A stretch of DNA of 64,000 nucleotides. It comes from JAXLQL01 sp046331625 (GTDB taxonomy: Bacteria > Acidobacteriota > Terriglobia > Bryobacterales > Bryobacteraceae). The stretch spans positions 1 through 64,000 of the forward strand of contig JAXLQL010000038.1 of assembly GCA_046331625.1 (NCBI GenBank), given 5' to 3'. Shown here in pieces: positions 1-7,893 of this stretch (position 1 is the stretch's first letter; each line of letters begins with the position of its first letter). The notes under the pieces were generated by a model. The model ran no database searches, was not told where the DNA came from, and was given only the letters and a program-made list of their open reading frames with translations. A program made the position numbers and the translations under genes.

Positions 1-2519
1 AGCTTGGCGTCCCAATGGCGCCAGAGTTCGCGGCGCCGCTGGTCGCAGGCCGCCGCGTCTTTGCGCCGTCCAGCTCGCGCGTACAGGTTCGCAAGGTCTT
101 CGTAGATCCGCGAAAGTCCGTTCGCGTTCCGTAAGTCCTCCCGCGGATCGCCGGCCGCTTTTGCAACCAGATCCTCATAAGTTCGAATCGCCATCGAGAT
201 ATCTCCGGTGGCGGCCAAGTGATCGCCTAGCGCGCGTAGTGTTACATCCACGTCCTCACCGGGAGCGATGCGATTGGCCGGATACGTCCCGAGGGTACGC
301 AAAATCGCGATCGCTTCGTCGATTCTTTGCCGCGCCTCCACCGGCCTTCCCAGCCGCCGCAGCGGATAGGATGCCCCCGTCAACAGCCACACTACATCGC
401 TCTCCACTTTCGAGTTGCCCGGAATCTCGCTCAAGCGATGCCGCGCGTGCTCGTAGACCGTGAGTGCCCGCGCGGGATCGCGGTCTCGAAGTACGTCGCC
501 CAACTCGCGCCCCGCCATCGACAGGTATGACCGGCTCGCGTAGTCGCGCGGATCCTTACGGGCCATCGCTTCGGCGACGTCATAGGCGCGCGTCAACAGA
601 ACCTCGGCCTCCCTTGGCCGGTCAAGACTGATGTTGCGATATTCGCCCAGAATCAGGCCTTCGCGCCAAAGGGCTCCCGATAGCCGCACCTGGCTCTCTA
701 GATTGCCGGGATCGGAGAATTTCTCCGCGATCATCCGCGACTCGCGGATCGCCGCGAGAGCGCCGTCGAGGTCGCCCGCGAAACGCATCTGATTGGCCAG
801 GATTCCCAGCCCGCGCCCCAGTTGCAGGTCATCGCCAGCGGCGCGCGAGAGTTCCACCGAGCGCCGTGCGTAGCGAGCGCCCTCTTCGATCCGGTGCATG
901 TTGCCCATCGCTTGTCCGATATTCACGAACAAACGCGCCGCAGCCGATCGATCTCGGTTGGAGATGCCCGGTTCGGCCAACAACGCTTCCAGCCGTTCCG
1001 CGGCCTTGCGAGCATGCGCGGCGGCTTCCGGCCTCCGCTTTTCGGAATCGGTCACGATCATCAGATCGCGCTCCACCTCAGCCGAGAGCCGCAGCGCGTC
1101 ACGCCGCCGGGCGAAGCGTGCGTCGCTCGTGAGCGGTTCCGCCAGCGCACCGGCTCGTTCCAGACTCACTCGCGCGTCAGCGAATTGGCCGAGGTTCGAA
1201 CCCACCGGAACGCCCTGCACCCGCGCCACCTTCAGATACGCTTCCGCGATCTCGAGCGCCAGTTCCGGATCGCGCTCGGCGCGCAAACCGCCCAGGTATT
1301 CGAGCGATGCCGATACGATGCGATGCCGCGCCTTGGTTGCTCCTGGCAGCGTCTGTACATCGGCGTCGAGATCGAGAAATTGTTTCGACAGCCGCCGCAC
1401 TTGCAGGAATCGTTGCTCGGCGAGCGCCCTCTGCCGGTCCGCGATGATCACGCCACCGGCGATTCCCGCCAGTGCCAGCGCCACTGCCGCCATCGGCAGC
1501 CAGCGCCGCCGCAGAAACTTTCGCGCGTGATAAAGCGCGTTGCCGCGCCGCGCTTCCACCGGGCGATGCTCCAGGAATGCCCGCACGTCGGCGATCATCT
1601 GGTCCACCGAGGCGTAGCGGGCTTCGGGTTCATCGCGCATCGCTTTGCTCACGATCGCAGCCAGATCCGGGGCCATGTCCGCATGGGAACCTCGCGACTT
1701 CGGACTGCGCCCGGTCACGATTCGCTGGAGCACCGCACCGAGCGAGTAAATGTCGGTTGCGGTGGATTGCGCCTCTCCGCCCACTTGCTCCGGACTCGCG
1801 TACTCGGGCGTATGCGCGCGATCCATTGTCCGCGTCTGCTCCGGATCGTCCAGGATCTTGGCGATCCCGAAGTCGAGCAGCTTCGGCTGACCCGCCGCGT
1901 CCACCAGAATGTTCGAAGGCTTCAAGTCGCGATGGATCACCAGGTTTCGATGCGCGTAGGAAACGGCCTCGGCCGCGCCCGCGAACAGATCGAGCTTGCC
2001 GCGAAGATCGAGAGCTTCGGCATGTTCGTCGATGCGCACGCCCTCCACGTGCTCCATCACCAGGTATGGCTGGCCTTCGTTCGTACCCACATCGAGCAAC
2101 CGGGCGATCCCTGGATGATTCAGCGAAGCCAGAATCTGCCGCTCGCGCAGAAAGCGGGAGCGGAACGAAGGAAGGTCCGCGCCGCTGCGCACGAACTTGA
2201 TCGCCACGCGCTGCTCCACTTCCCCATCGGCGCGCTCGGCCAAATAGACCGCTCCCATGCCGCCGTTGCCGATCAGCCGCAGTAGCCGATACGCTCCGCA
2301 CCGGCCCTCTTCCACGGGGGCGCTCGCCACCAGGAATCGCTCCGCCGCCGCGCCCACCACACTGGTGATTTCGCTGCCGCTGTTGCTATCGAACTCGAGC
2401 AGTGACTCCAGCTCGTCGCACACCGCGGCCGGTACATGCTTGCGCGCATAGTGATCGCGGCGAAGATCGGGCGAAAGGCTCGCTACCTCCCGAAACAAGA
2501 TGCGAACGTCGTGGTTCAT
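1..2519 (-). CDS. Ser/Thr protein kinase with TPR-like sensor region (3' end outside window)
   Basis: A transmembrane Hanks-type kinase, expected to phosphorylate proteins on Ser/Thr. It reads from ATG 2519 with no stop to the window edge, so about 839 residues are visible. The kinase domain spans about residues 75-320: glycine loop GNGGMGAVY (84-92), VAIKF with Lys108, HRDLKPSN with catalytic Asp198, DFG at 216-218 and a PEYASPEQ activation segment. One membrane segment lies at about 341-360 (LPMAAVALALAGIAGGVIIA). The outer part is helical and TPR-like, with many Ala/Leu/Arg-rich pairs. It is divergent from the ECF-like sigma gene at 2608, a common pairing in acidobacteria and planctomycetes, so the kinase may act on the sigma pathway. 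That link is inference. The kinase identity is near certain. Confidence 0.95.
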   Translation of the reverse strand, partial: MNHDVRILFREVASLSPDLRRDHYARKHVPAAVCDELESLLEFDSNSGSEITSVVGAAAERFLVASAPVEEGRCGAYRLLRLIGNGGMGAVYLAERADGEVEQRVAIKFVRSGADLPSFRSRFLRERQILASLNHPGIARLLDVGTNEGQPYLVMEHVEGVRIDEHAEALDLRGKLDLFAGAAEAVSYAHRNLVIHRDLKPSNILVDAAGQPKLLDFGIAKILDDPEQTRTMDRAHTPEYASPEQVGGEAQSTATDIYSLGAVLQRIVTGRSPKSRGSHADMAPDLAAIVSKAMRDEPEARYASVDQMIADVRAFLEHRPVEARRGNALYHARKFLRRRWLPMAAVALALAGIAGGVIIADRQRALAEQRFLQVRRLSKQFLDLDADVQTLPGATKARHRIVSASLEYLGGLRAERDPELALEIAEAYLKVARVQGVPVGSNLGQFADARVSLERAGALAEPLTSDARFARRRDALRLSAEVERDLMIVTDSEKRRPEAAAHARKAAERLEALLAEPGISNRDRSAAARLFVNIGQAMGNMHRIEEGARYARRSVELSRAAGDDLQLGRGLGILANQMRFAGDLDGALAAIRESRMIAEKFSDPGNLESQVRLSGALWREGLILGEYRNISLDRPREAEVLLTRAYDVAEAMARKDPRDYASRSYLSMAGRELGDVLRDRDPARALTVYEHARHRLSEIPGNSKVESDVVWLLTGASYPLRRLGRPVEARQRIDEAIAILRTLGTYPANRIAPGEDVDVTLRALGDHLAATGDISMAIRTYEDLVAKAAGDPREDLRNANGLSRIYEDLANLYARAGRRKDAAACDQRRRELWRHWDAK

Positions 2520-2594
2520 GAAAAACCGGTCCCGCCGATTCCACGCGAGATCGGAATCCGTTTCGGCTCGAGCTTTTTCTCCCTTTCGGAGTGT

Positions 2595-2600
2595 TAGGCT
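2595..2600 (+). promoter_or_regulatory. -10-like hexamer TAGGCT for the sigma gene
   Basis: TAGGCT ends 7 nt before the GTG at 2608. At that spacing the transcript would begin at or next to the start codon, i.e. a leaderless message. There is no convincing -35. It is listed because the same arrangement recurs at several genes in this window. Confidence 0.35.
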
Positions 2601-2607
2601 GGAACGG

Positions 2608-3174
2608 GTGGAAACGCCGATTCAAGATCTGTTGGCGCGCCTCCGGACCGGCGACGAGTCCGCCGCCACGGAATTGACGCCCACACTGTACGGAGAATTA
2701 CACCGGATCGCTGCGCGCCATTTGCGCGGCGAACGGCACGGTCACACTCTGCAGCCGACCGCACTCGTGCACGAAGCGTACCTCAAGATGTCGGGGGGCT
2801 CGGAACGCCAATTCAACGATCAGGTCCACTTCCTCGCCGTAGCCTCGCGTGTCATGCGGCAGGTTCTGGTCGACTACGCTCGCGGAAGAGCCGCAGCCAA
2901 ACGCGCACCCGTTGCCTCCGGTGACGGGCCCCGCAACGCGAGCCTCGAGGTGCGGGCCGCGGACGGCGTGGAACTGCTCGATCTCATCGAGCTCGACGGC
3001 GCTCTCCAGGCGCTTGCCGCTGAAGACGCCTCGCTCGCGCGCCTCATCGAGATGCACTATTTCGGCGGCATGACGGCGGAAGAGGTCGCTGGGGCGCTCG
3101 AGCAATCCGTGCATGCCGTACGCCATGACCTTCGCTATGCGCAGGCCTGGTTGCGGCGTAAGTTGGCGCGCTGA
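2608..3174 (+). CDS. ECF-like RNA polymerase sigma factor, acidobacterial/planctomycete type
   Basis: Sigma factor of the family often called Sigma70_ECF / sig-70_X6, 188 aa. Region 2 holds the family signature HTLQPTALVHEAYLKM followed by FLAVASRVMRQVLVDYARGR. Region 4 is at the C-terminus (MTAEEVAGALEQSVHAVRHD, then LRYAQAWLRRKLAR), a helix-turn-helix for the -35 element. I chose GTG 2608 because homologues start near a (M)xxxxxxLLxxLRxGDExA stretch; the frame runs upstream to 2500 but that part overlaps the kinase gene and looks non-coding. It is transcribed divergently from the TPR kinase, with 88 bp between start codons, and its stop abuts the esterase stop. No anti-sigma gene is adjacent; the kinase is the likely partner (inference). 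Confidence 0.9.
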   Translation: METPIQDLLARLRTGDESAATELTPTLYGELHRIAARHLRGERHGHTLQPTALVHEAYLKMSGGSERQFNDQVHFLAVASRVMRQVLVDYARGRAAAKRAPVASGDGPRNASLEVRAADGVELLDLIELDGALQALAAEDASLARLIEMHYFGGMTAEEVAGALEQSVHAVRHDLRYAQAWLRRKLAR

Positions 3175-3888
3175 TCAGGGCAGATACTTGCGCGCCATCT
3201 GTTGCCACCACGGCCAGTCATGCGCAGCGCCGCTGCCCTGAATATCGAGCTCGTGGCGAACTCCCCTCTCATGCAGAATGCGGCTGAGACACACGTTCTC
3301 GCCGAGGCAGATGTCCGCTTCGCCCGTCGCCAGGATGAGACTCACGTGGTCATGGCACTGGTCCAGCCGCTCACGCTCGAGACCGGGGACGAAGTCGGGT
3401 GGGCAATTCCGGTGGCAGATCTCATCAAAGTATCCATCCAGGAACTGGCGAATGTCGAACGCACCGCCCATGCTGAGCGCCAAGTCCACGTATTCGGGAT
3501 GCCTCAGTGCAAAGTTGATCGCGTGGTAGCCGCCGAAGCTGCAGCCCGCCACCGAGACGCGCAGCGCCGTGCTCCGCTGCCTGGCGAAAGGAATCGCTTC
3601 TTCGATCACGTAGGCCTCGTACTGTTCGTGCCGCATCACGCGCGAACGAGGCGCGGACCGGGTGGCGTACCAACTCTCCGCGTCCACGCTGTCGAGGCAG
3701 AACGCTTGTAGCGCTCCGGCTTCGATCGCCGGGGCCAGTGCCGCAATCATCCCCCGATCCTCGAAGTCCCAGAAGCGGCCCATCGAAGTCGGGAACACGA
3801 GCACCGGCCTGCCCGAGTGGCCGAACACCAGTAGCTCCATTTCGCGCGCCAAACATGCGCTGTGCCACTTGTGGTATTCGCGATTCAC
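3175..3888 (-). CDS. Alpha/beta-hydrolase esterase (esterase D / PHB-depolymerase-like)
   Basis: A 237-aa cytoplasmic serine hydrolase with no signal peptide. The nucleophile elbow is GCSFGG with Ser117; Asp192 (GEADICL) and His223 (GAAHDW) fit the other triad positions. The N-terminal part (GRPVLVFPTSMGRFWDFED) matches the family usually annotated 'esterase family protein', related to esterase D and to Fes/PHB-depolymerase-like folds. The substrate is unknown. The start is GTG 3888; a TAGACT -10-like hexamer lies 9 nt upstream and there is no Shine-Dalgarno sequence. Its stop abuts the sigma-factor stop, the two sharing a TGATCA palindrome, so the genes converge with zero spacing. Confidence 0.88.
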   Translation of the reverse strand: MNREYHKWHSACLAREMELLVFGHSGRPVLVFPTSMGRFWDFEDRGMIAALAPAIEAGALQAFCLDSVDAESWYATRSAPRSRVMRHEQYEAYVIEEAIPFARQRSTALRVSVAGCSFGGYHAINFALRHPEYVDLALSMGGAFDIRQFLDGYFDEICHRNCPPDFVPGLERERLDQCHDHVSLILATGEADICLGENVCLSRILHERGVRHELDIQGSGAAHDWPWWQQMARKYLP

Positions 3889-3897
3889 CAGCCGCTC

Positions 3898-3903
3898 AGT
3901 CTA
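3898..3903 (-). promoter_or_regulatory. -10-like hexamer TAGACT for the esterase gene
   Basis: TAGACT on the minus strand lies 9 nt upstream of GTG 3888. This spacing would place the transcript start within a base or two of the start codon. No clear -35 is visible. Confidence 0.35.
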
Positions 3904-4007
3904 GCAAGGTGTTAAATCACGTAGGCATCCGTTATTTTTGGTCAAGATTGGTTTAGAGTGGTGGATCGGGGATCGGCCCCGACCATTCCAGAAGGAGATT
4001 TACAGAA

Positions 4008-4634
4008 ATGAACAGACTGGCGTTTTGCATCCTGGCCCTCGGAAGCAGCTTCGCGTTCGCGCAGGAGACCGTGTCCAGCACCGTGTTGACCGGGCTGTTG
4101 AGCCCGACCAAGGAGAACCCCTCGGTCCAGAACAAGTCGAAGGGCGTTGTCGCCGTCGAGTTCCTTACGCGCCGTGACGCCGCAGGCACTCTGTTGAGCG
4201 CGAAGGTCGACTTCCGTCTCGACTTCAATCTTGCCGATGCCACCAACTTCACCGCCGCTCACATTCACAAGGCCGACGCGGGAGTGAATGGTCCCGTGGT
4301 TCTCGACACCGGGCACCGCGGAACGGTCGCCGCCGCTGCCGGGAGTGGGTTCGCGATGTATCAAGTGGACGTCACTGACGCCGCGCAGCTCAAAGTGGTG
4401 AGCGACATTCTCGCCAATCCCGCTGGCCACTACTTCAATATCCACTCGCAGACGAATCCCGGCGGCCTGATGCGTGGCCAGTTGTCGGTGGACGGCGCGG
4501 CCGCAAACCTCGCCGTGGTCACTGCCAACGGAGCCAAGCTCGATGGCCTCAACACCAAGCTCGATCAGTTGAAGACCCTCGAGAGCATTCTCCGTCAGAT
4601 CGCGTTCCGGTTGGGCATCTCGCTCACGAACTAA
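4008..4634 (+). CDS. Secreted CHRD-domain protein
   Basis: A 208-aa exported protein. Residues 1-19 (MNRLAFCILALGSSFAFAQ) form a classic signal peptide cleaved after AFAQ or AFA. About residues 20-165 match a CHRD domain: strand-rich, with FTAAHIHKADAGVNGPVVLD and YFNIHSQTNPGGLMRGQL, the two His-containing segments typical of the family. The C-terminal tail is a coiled-coil-like helix (LDGLNTKLDQLKTLESILRQ). Molecular function of bacterial CHRD proteins is not well defined. It has a strong AGAAGGAG ribosome site 12-19 nt upstream of ATG and a strong terminator after it, so it is probably monocistronic. Confidence 0.9.
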   Translation: MNRLAFCILALGSSFAFAQETVSSTVLTGLLSPTKENPSVQNKSKGVVAVEFLTRRDAAGTLLSAKVDFRLDFNLADATNFTAAHIHKADAGVNGPVVLDTGHRGTVAAAAGSGFAMYQVDVTDAAQLKVVSDILANPAGHYFNIHSQTNPGGLMRGQLSVDGAAANLAVVTANGAKLDGLNTKLDQLKTLESILRQIAFRLGISLTN

Positions 4635-4658
4635 CACGAGCGCGGATTTTGTTTTCGA

Positions 4659-4690
4659 GCGGCGGGCCTTCGGGTCCGCCGCTTTTGCTT
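4659..4690 (+). terminator. Rho-independent terminator after the CHRD gene
   Basis: A 10-bp GC stem (4659-4668 with 4673-4682, one G-U pair) closes a TTCG tetraloop and is followed by TTTTGCTTT. It starts 25 nt after the CHRD stop codon. Confidence 0.9.
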
Positions 4691-4873
4691 TCCGGCGCAC
4701 GCTGGGCCGGATGGGGTTCGACTGTGCGTCTGCCCGCCCGCTCTGTAGTTCGATTTCGCCCAGCTTCGCCGAATCGGATGACGAGCCACGGACCGGTTAT
4801 CGACTGCATCGAAGTCCACTCGCCCCTGCACCGAAAAGACCACCGATCAGAGACGTTAGTGTTAGATGAGACT

Positions 4874-5344
4874 GTGCGGCGCGTCTACGTTGAAACTACC
4901 ATCGCGAGCTATTTGACGGCACACCGTAGCCGCGATTTGGTGGTTGCCGCCCACCAGGAACTGACAATCGAGTGGTGGGGGATGCACCGGCACAGGTTCG
5001 CTCTGTTTGTTTCGGAAGTGGTGCTGACGGAGTCTGGACGTGGTGATCCCGCTGCCGCTACGCGAAGGCTCGTCGAACTGCAGGGCATTCAGATTCTGGA
5101 ACTAAACGATCGGGCCCGTGAACTGGCCCGGGCATTTGTTGACCGGCGATTGATCCCAGAGAAGGCGGTCGAGGATGCGCTTCACGTTGCGGTGGCTACC
5201 GTCGGAGGAATGGACTTCCTACTTACGTGGAATTGCCGGCACATCGCCAACGCGGAAGTAGTGGACCGGCTGGGGGCCGTTTGCCTCGAGTTTGGATACC
5301 GGATGCCTGTGCTTTGCACTCCAGAGCAGTTGATGGGAAACTGA
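4874..5344 (+). CDS. PIN-domain toxin, VapC-like
   Basis: A 156-aa predicted endoribonuclease of a type II toxin-antitoxin pair. It begins RRVYVETTIASYLTA (PIN acidic residue Glu in VETT), continues RDLVVAAHQELTIEWW, then has LFVSEVVLTE, and the C-terminal PIN signature EDALHVAVATVGGMDFLLTW and NCRHIANAEVV with the metal-binding Asp residues. This matches a widespread PIN subfamily that normally starts at the RRVYxETT segment, so I chose GTG 4874. The open frame extends to 4649 but that portion runs through the terminator and looks like intergenic sequence. The antitoxin candidate follows 4 bp downstream, in toxin-first order. Confidence 0.85.
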   Translation: MRRVYVETTIASYLTAHRSRDLVVAAHQELTIEWWGMHRHRFALFVSEVVLTESGRGDPAAATRRLVELQGIQILELNDRARELARAFVDRRLIPEKAVEDALHVAVATVGGMDFLLTWNCRHIANAEVVDRLGAVCLEFGYRMPVLCTPEQLMGN

Positions 5345-5348
5345 AGGT

Positions 5349-5558
5349 ATGGTTGATCCGATCGTCGAAGAAGTGCGCCGCCTACGAGAGGAACATGCGG
5401 CTCGCTTCAATTACGATCTCGACGCCATCTTTGCCGACTTCAAGCGCCTGGAAGGTGAGCGTGGAGCCGCTGGGGCTGCATTTGACCCGAGGCACGTGAG
5501 CTTGGCAGTTGCTACGGCAGAAGATACAGCCGCCGTCGCGCTAACTCCTGGAAAGTGA
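5349..5558 (+). CDS. Small antitoxin partner of the PIN toxin
   Basis: A 69-aa acidic/basic helical protein (MVDPIVEEVRRLREEHAARF, then NYDLDAIFADFKRLE). This N-terminal block is typical of small genes found directly downstream of this PIN subfamily, so I call it the cognate antitoxin. No DNA-binding fold is evident from sequence alone. It starts 4 bp after the toxin stop and is certainly co-transcribed with it. The last 25 residues look less conserved. Confidence 0.7.
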   Translation: MVDPIVEEVRRLREEHAARFNYDLDAIFADFKRLEGERGAAGAAFDPRHVSLAVATAEDTAAVALTPGK

Positions 5559-5686
5559 AGAGGAGCGCTCGAGCCACTCGATCCATACGCGTTTCCAGGT
5601 GTGAGTAGGTATTTCGTTGCTCGCCAATTGGCGCAGACGCGGGCTGGTTTTTTGCCGCAGGCTTTCGGGCCGAATCGCTTTGCTTC

Positions 5687-5692
5687 TACAAT
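5687..5692 (+). promoter_or_regulatory. -10 hexamer TACAAT before the multihaem cytochrome
   Basis: TACAAT ends 8 nt before ATG 5701, with no Shine-Dalgarno sequence between. The arrangement fits a leaderless transcript. The -35 region is weak. Confidence 0.5.
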
Positions 5693-5700
5693 AGCGGTTC

Positions 5701-7803
5701 ATGCCGAAGTGGACTCTGGCCGCGCTCGCGATCACCGTCCTAGCCGCAACGTGGTTCTCCTGGCCGAAGAAATCCGCTCCGGCCGCGTCACCCTCTGCCC
5801 GCTACGCGCCCGCTTCCGCCTGCCTCGGCTGCCACGTGGACATCTCCAAAACCTATCGCGAAACAGGTATGGGCCGAGCCTTCTCAGCCTTCCGCTTCGA
5901 TCGCACCACCGCCGATTTCACCACTCGCAACCGCTTCCATCACGCTCCCTCCGAGCGCTACTACACGATGATCCGCCGCGGTGACGAAGCCTTCCTCCGC
6001 CGCCACCAAGTCGGACCCGCCGGCGAAGAGATCAACGTCGTCGAAAAGCGCATTGACTACATCATGGGCTCTGGCCACGCCGCGCAGACGCTCATCCATC
6101 GCACGCCGCGCGGCGAACTCATCGAGCTCCCGGTCGCCTGGTATGTCGCGAACAGCGGCGGCTATTGGGCCATGAACCCGAACTATGACCGGCCCGATCA
6201 CGAAGACTTCCGCCGCCGCATTTCCTACGACTGCTTCTTCTGCCATGACGGCTACCCCGACCTCGCCGGCCGCTCGGACTCCGTCTACGCCGATCCCATC
6301 TATCCCACCAAGCTTCCCGAAGGCATTGATTGCCAACGTTGTCACGGTCCGGGTCAGGCGCACGTGGATGCAATGGGCAAGGCTCCGATCCTCAATCCCA
6401 AAAGGCTCGGCCGCGACCAGCGCATGGAGATCTGCCTCCAGTGCCACCTGCAGTCGACCAGCCGTCTGTTGCCGCACGCCACCGTGAAGCTCGGGCGCGG
6501 CGTGTTCAGCTTCCGCGCCGGCGAGCCGCTGCGCGACTACATGCTCCACTGGGACCATCCCTCTGGCGCCGGGCTCGACGACAAGTTCGAAATCGCGCAC
6601 TCGGCCTACCGCCTGCGACAATCCCAATGCTTCCGCAAGAGCGAGATGACGTGCCTCGATTGCCACAATCCGCATCGGAAGGAACGCGGTGCCCCCGCGA
6701 TCGCTACATCGAGCGCCGCCTGTAAGCGATGCCACGCCGCCCCCTCGCCAGCCGCCCACGCGAAGGTGACCGAGTGTGTCTCGTGCCACATGCCGCGCCG
6801 CCGCACTGAGGACGTGGTGCAAGTGGTGATGGTGGATCACAAGATCGTGCGGCGTCCGCAAGCCGGCGATCTCACCGCGCCCCGCTCGGAAGACCGTGGA
6901 GCCCCGTACCGCGGCCGCGTTGCCGCCTATTACCCGCTAGCCCCGGACGCGTTCCACGCCGCGCTCGCGCAAGTCCGCACCGGAACAAATCTGCCCGAAG
7001 GTGTTCCGGCGCTCGAAGCCGCCGTCAAAGCCTCGCGTGACTGCGCCGACTGCTGGTATGAACTCGCCGACGCCTACGGTCGCGCGAAACGCGGACCGGA
7101 GGCAATCCAAGCCGCCGAACAAGCCCTTCACATCGACGCCGGCCACTTGCCCGCGATGAAGAGCCTCGGCTCAGCGCTCTCGGCTTCGGGCGAACTGGCA
7201 CGCGGCGCCGAACTGCTCGAAAGGGCGCTCGCGACATCGCCTGTCGATCCCCGCCTGCTGCACGATCTCGGCGAGAACCTGGTCCGCCAAGGCCGCCTCC
7301 CTGGCGCCATCGCGCGATTCCGCCAGGCGCTCACCGCCGATCCGGATTCGCCGGAGATCCACTTCGCTCTCGGATCAGCGCTGCACTCCTCAGGCAATGC
7401 CGCCGAAGCCGAGCGCGAGTTCCTCGAAGCGATCCGCGCCCAGCCGGACTTCGGCTCGGCGCACCTCAACGCCGCGATACTGATCTCGCAACGCGGTGAC
7501 GCACGCGCAGCCGAGTACCACTTCCGCCAAGCCGTGCGTTGGGCGCCCACGAACCCACAGGTGCGGAGCGCCTTCGCTGCGGCTCTGATGCGGCAGGAGC
7601 GCTCGCAAGAAGCGATCGAGCAATTTCGCGAAGCCGCGAAGCTCGATCCGCGTAACGACGAGGCGCAATTGTTCCTGGGAGTCCTGCTCGCCGAGCGCGG
7701 GCAACCCGATGCCGCCGAGCACCTTCGCATCGCGGCCGCGAGTGCCAACTCCGAAATCCGTGACCGCGCCCAAAAGGCCCTCGCCTTTCTTCGCGCTCGC
7801 TGA
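5701..7803 (+). CDS. Seven-haem cytochrome c fused to TPR domain
   Basis: A 700-aa exported electron-transfer or redox protein. An N-terminal membrane anchor or signal (about 4-21) is followed by seven CXXCH haem-c sites at about residues 41, 178, 211, 245, 318, 341 and 359, with scattered His residues available as distal ligands. From about residue 430 to the end there are at least seven TPR units (ADAYGRAKRGPEAIQAAEQA and similar), so the protein probably docks on a periplasmic partner. Cytochrome c-554/NrfA-like multihaem folds are the nearest known relatives; no catalytic assignment is possible. It stands alone, with no quinol oxidase or maturation genes nearby. The TonB receptor gene follows 90 bp later. 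Confidence 0.9.
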   Translation: MPKWTLAALAITVLAATWFSWPKKSAPAASPSARYAPASACLGCHVDISKTYRETGMGRAFSAFRFDRTTADFTTRNRFHHAPSERYYTMIRRGDEAFLRRHQVGPAGEEINVVEKRIDYIMGSGHAAQTLIHRTPRGELIELPVAWYVANSGGYWAMNPNYDRPDHEDFRRRISYDCFFCHDGYPDLAGRSDSVYADPIYPTKLPEGIDCQRCHGPGQAHVDAMGKAPILNPKRLGRDQRMEICLQCHLQSTSRLLPHATVKLGRGVFSFRAGEPLRDYMLHWDHPSGAGLDDKFEIAHSAYRLRQSQCFRKSEMTCLDCHNPHRKERGAPAIATSSAACKRCHAAPSPAAHAKVTECVSCHMPRRRTEDVVQVVMVDHKIVRRPQAGDLTAPRSEDRGAPYRGRVAAYYPLAPDAFHAALAQVRTGTNLPEGVPALEAAVKASRDCADCWYELADAYGRAKRGPEAIQAAEQALHIDAGHLPAMKSLGSALSASGELARGAELLERALATSPVDPRLLHDLGENLVRQGRLPGAIARFRQALTADPDSPEIHFALGSALHSSGNAAEAEREFLEAIRAQPDFGSAHLNAAILISQRGDARAAEYHFRQAVRWAPTNPQVRSAFAAALMRQERSQEAIEQFREAAKLDPRNDEAQLFLGVLLAERGQPDAAEHLRIAAASANSEIRDRAQKALAFLRAR

Positions 7804-7858
7804 TCCGCTCGTCGTGATACTATCCTGCAGTTCTTCGCCGGCAGCCTCCGCACTCGCA

Positions 7859-7864
7859 TATAAT
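7859..7864 (+). promoter_or_regulatory. Consensus -10 TATAAT before the TonB receptor gene
   Basis: Perfect TATAAT, 29 nt upstream of ATG 7894. The expected short leader holds an AAAGGGG ribosome site. No good -35 hexamer is seen at 16-18 bp. Confidence 0.55.
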
Positions 7865-7893
7865 AGCCCCAACAGCCGAAAGGGGCTTCCAAC

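Noticed and set aside
822..2285. Long plus-strand open frame (487 codons) opposite the Ser/Thr kinase
   Set aside because: It is the antisense of a well-conserved kinase frame; its residue content (Arg/His/Ala-rich, no domain) is typical of a high-GC shadow.
4701..4765. tRNA-like element: 7-bp GCTGGGC…GCCCAGC pairing with GTTCGATTT near the 3' end
   Set aside because: Only the outer stem pairs. The presumed T stem, anticodon arm and D arm do not, the element is 64 nt and CCA is absent. Probably a chance long-range pairing.
4649..4873. Upstream extension of the PIN toxin frame
   Set aside because: It runs through the CHRD terminator and low-complexity intergenic DNA; homologues begin at the RRVYVETT segment.
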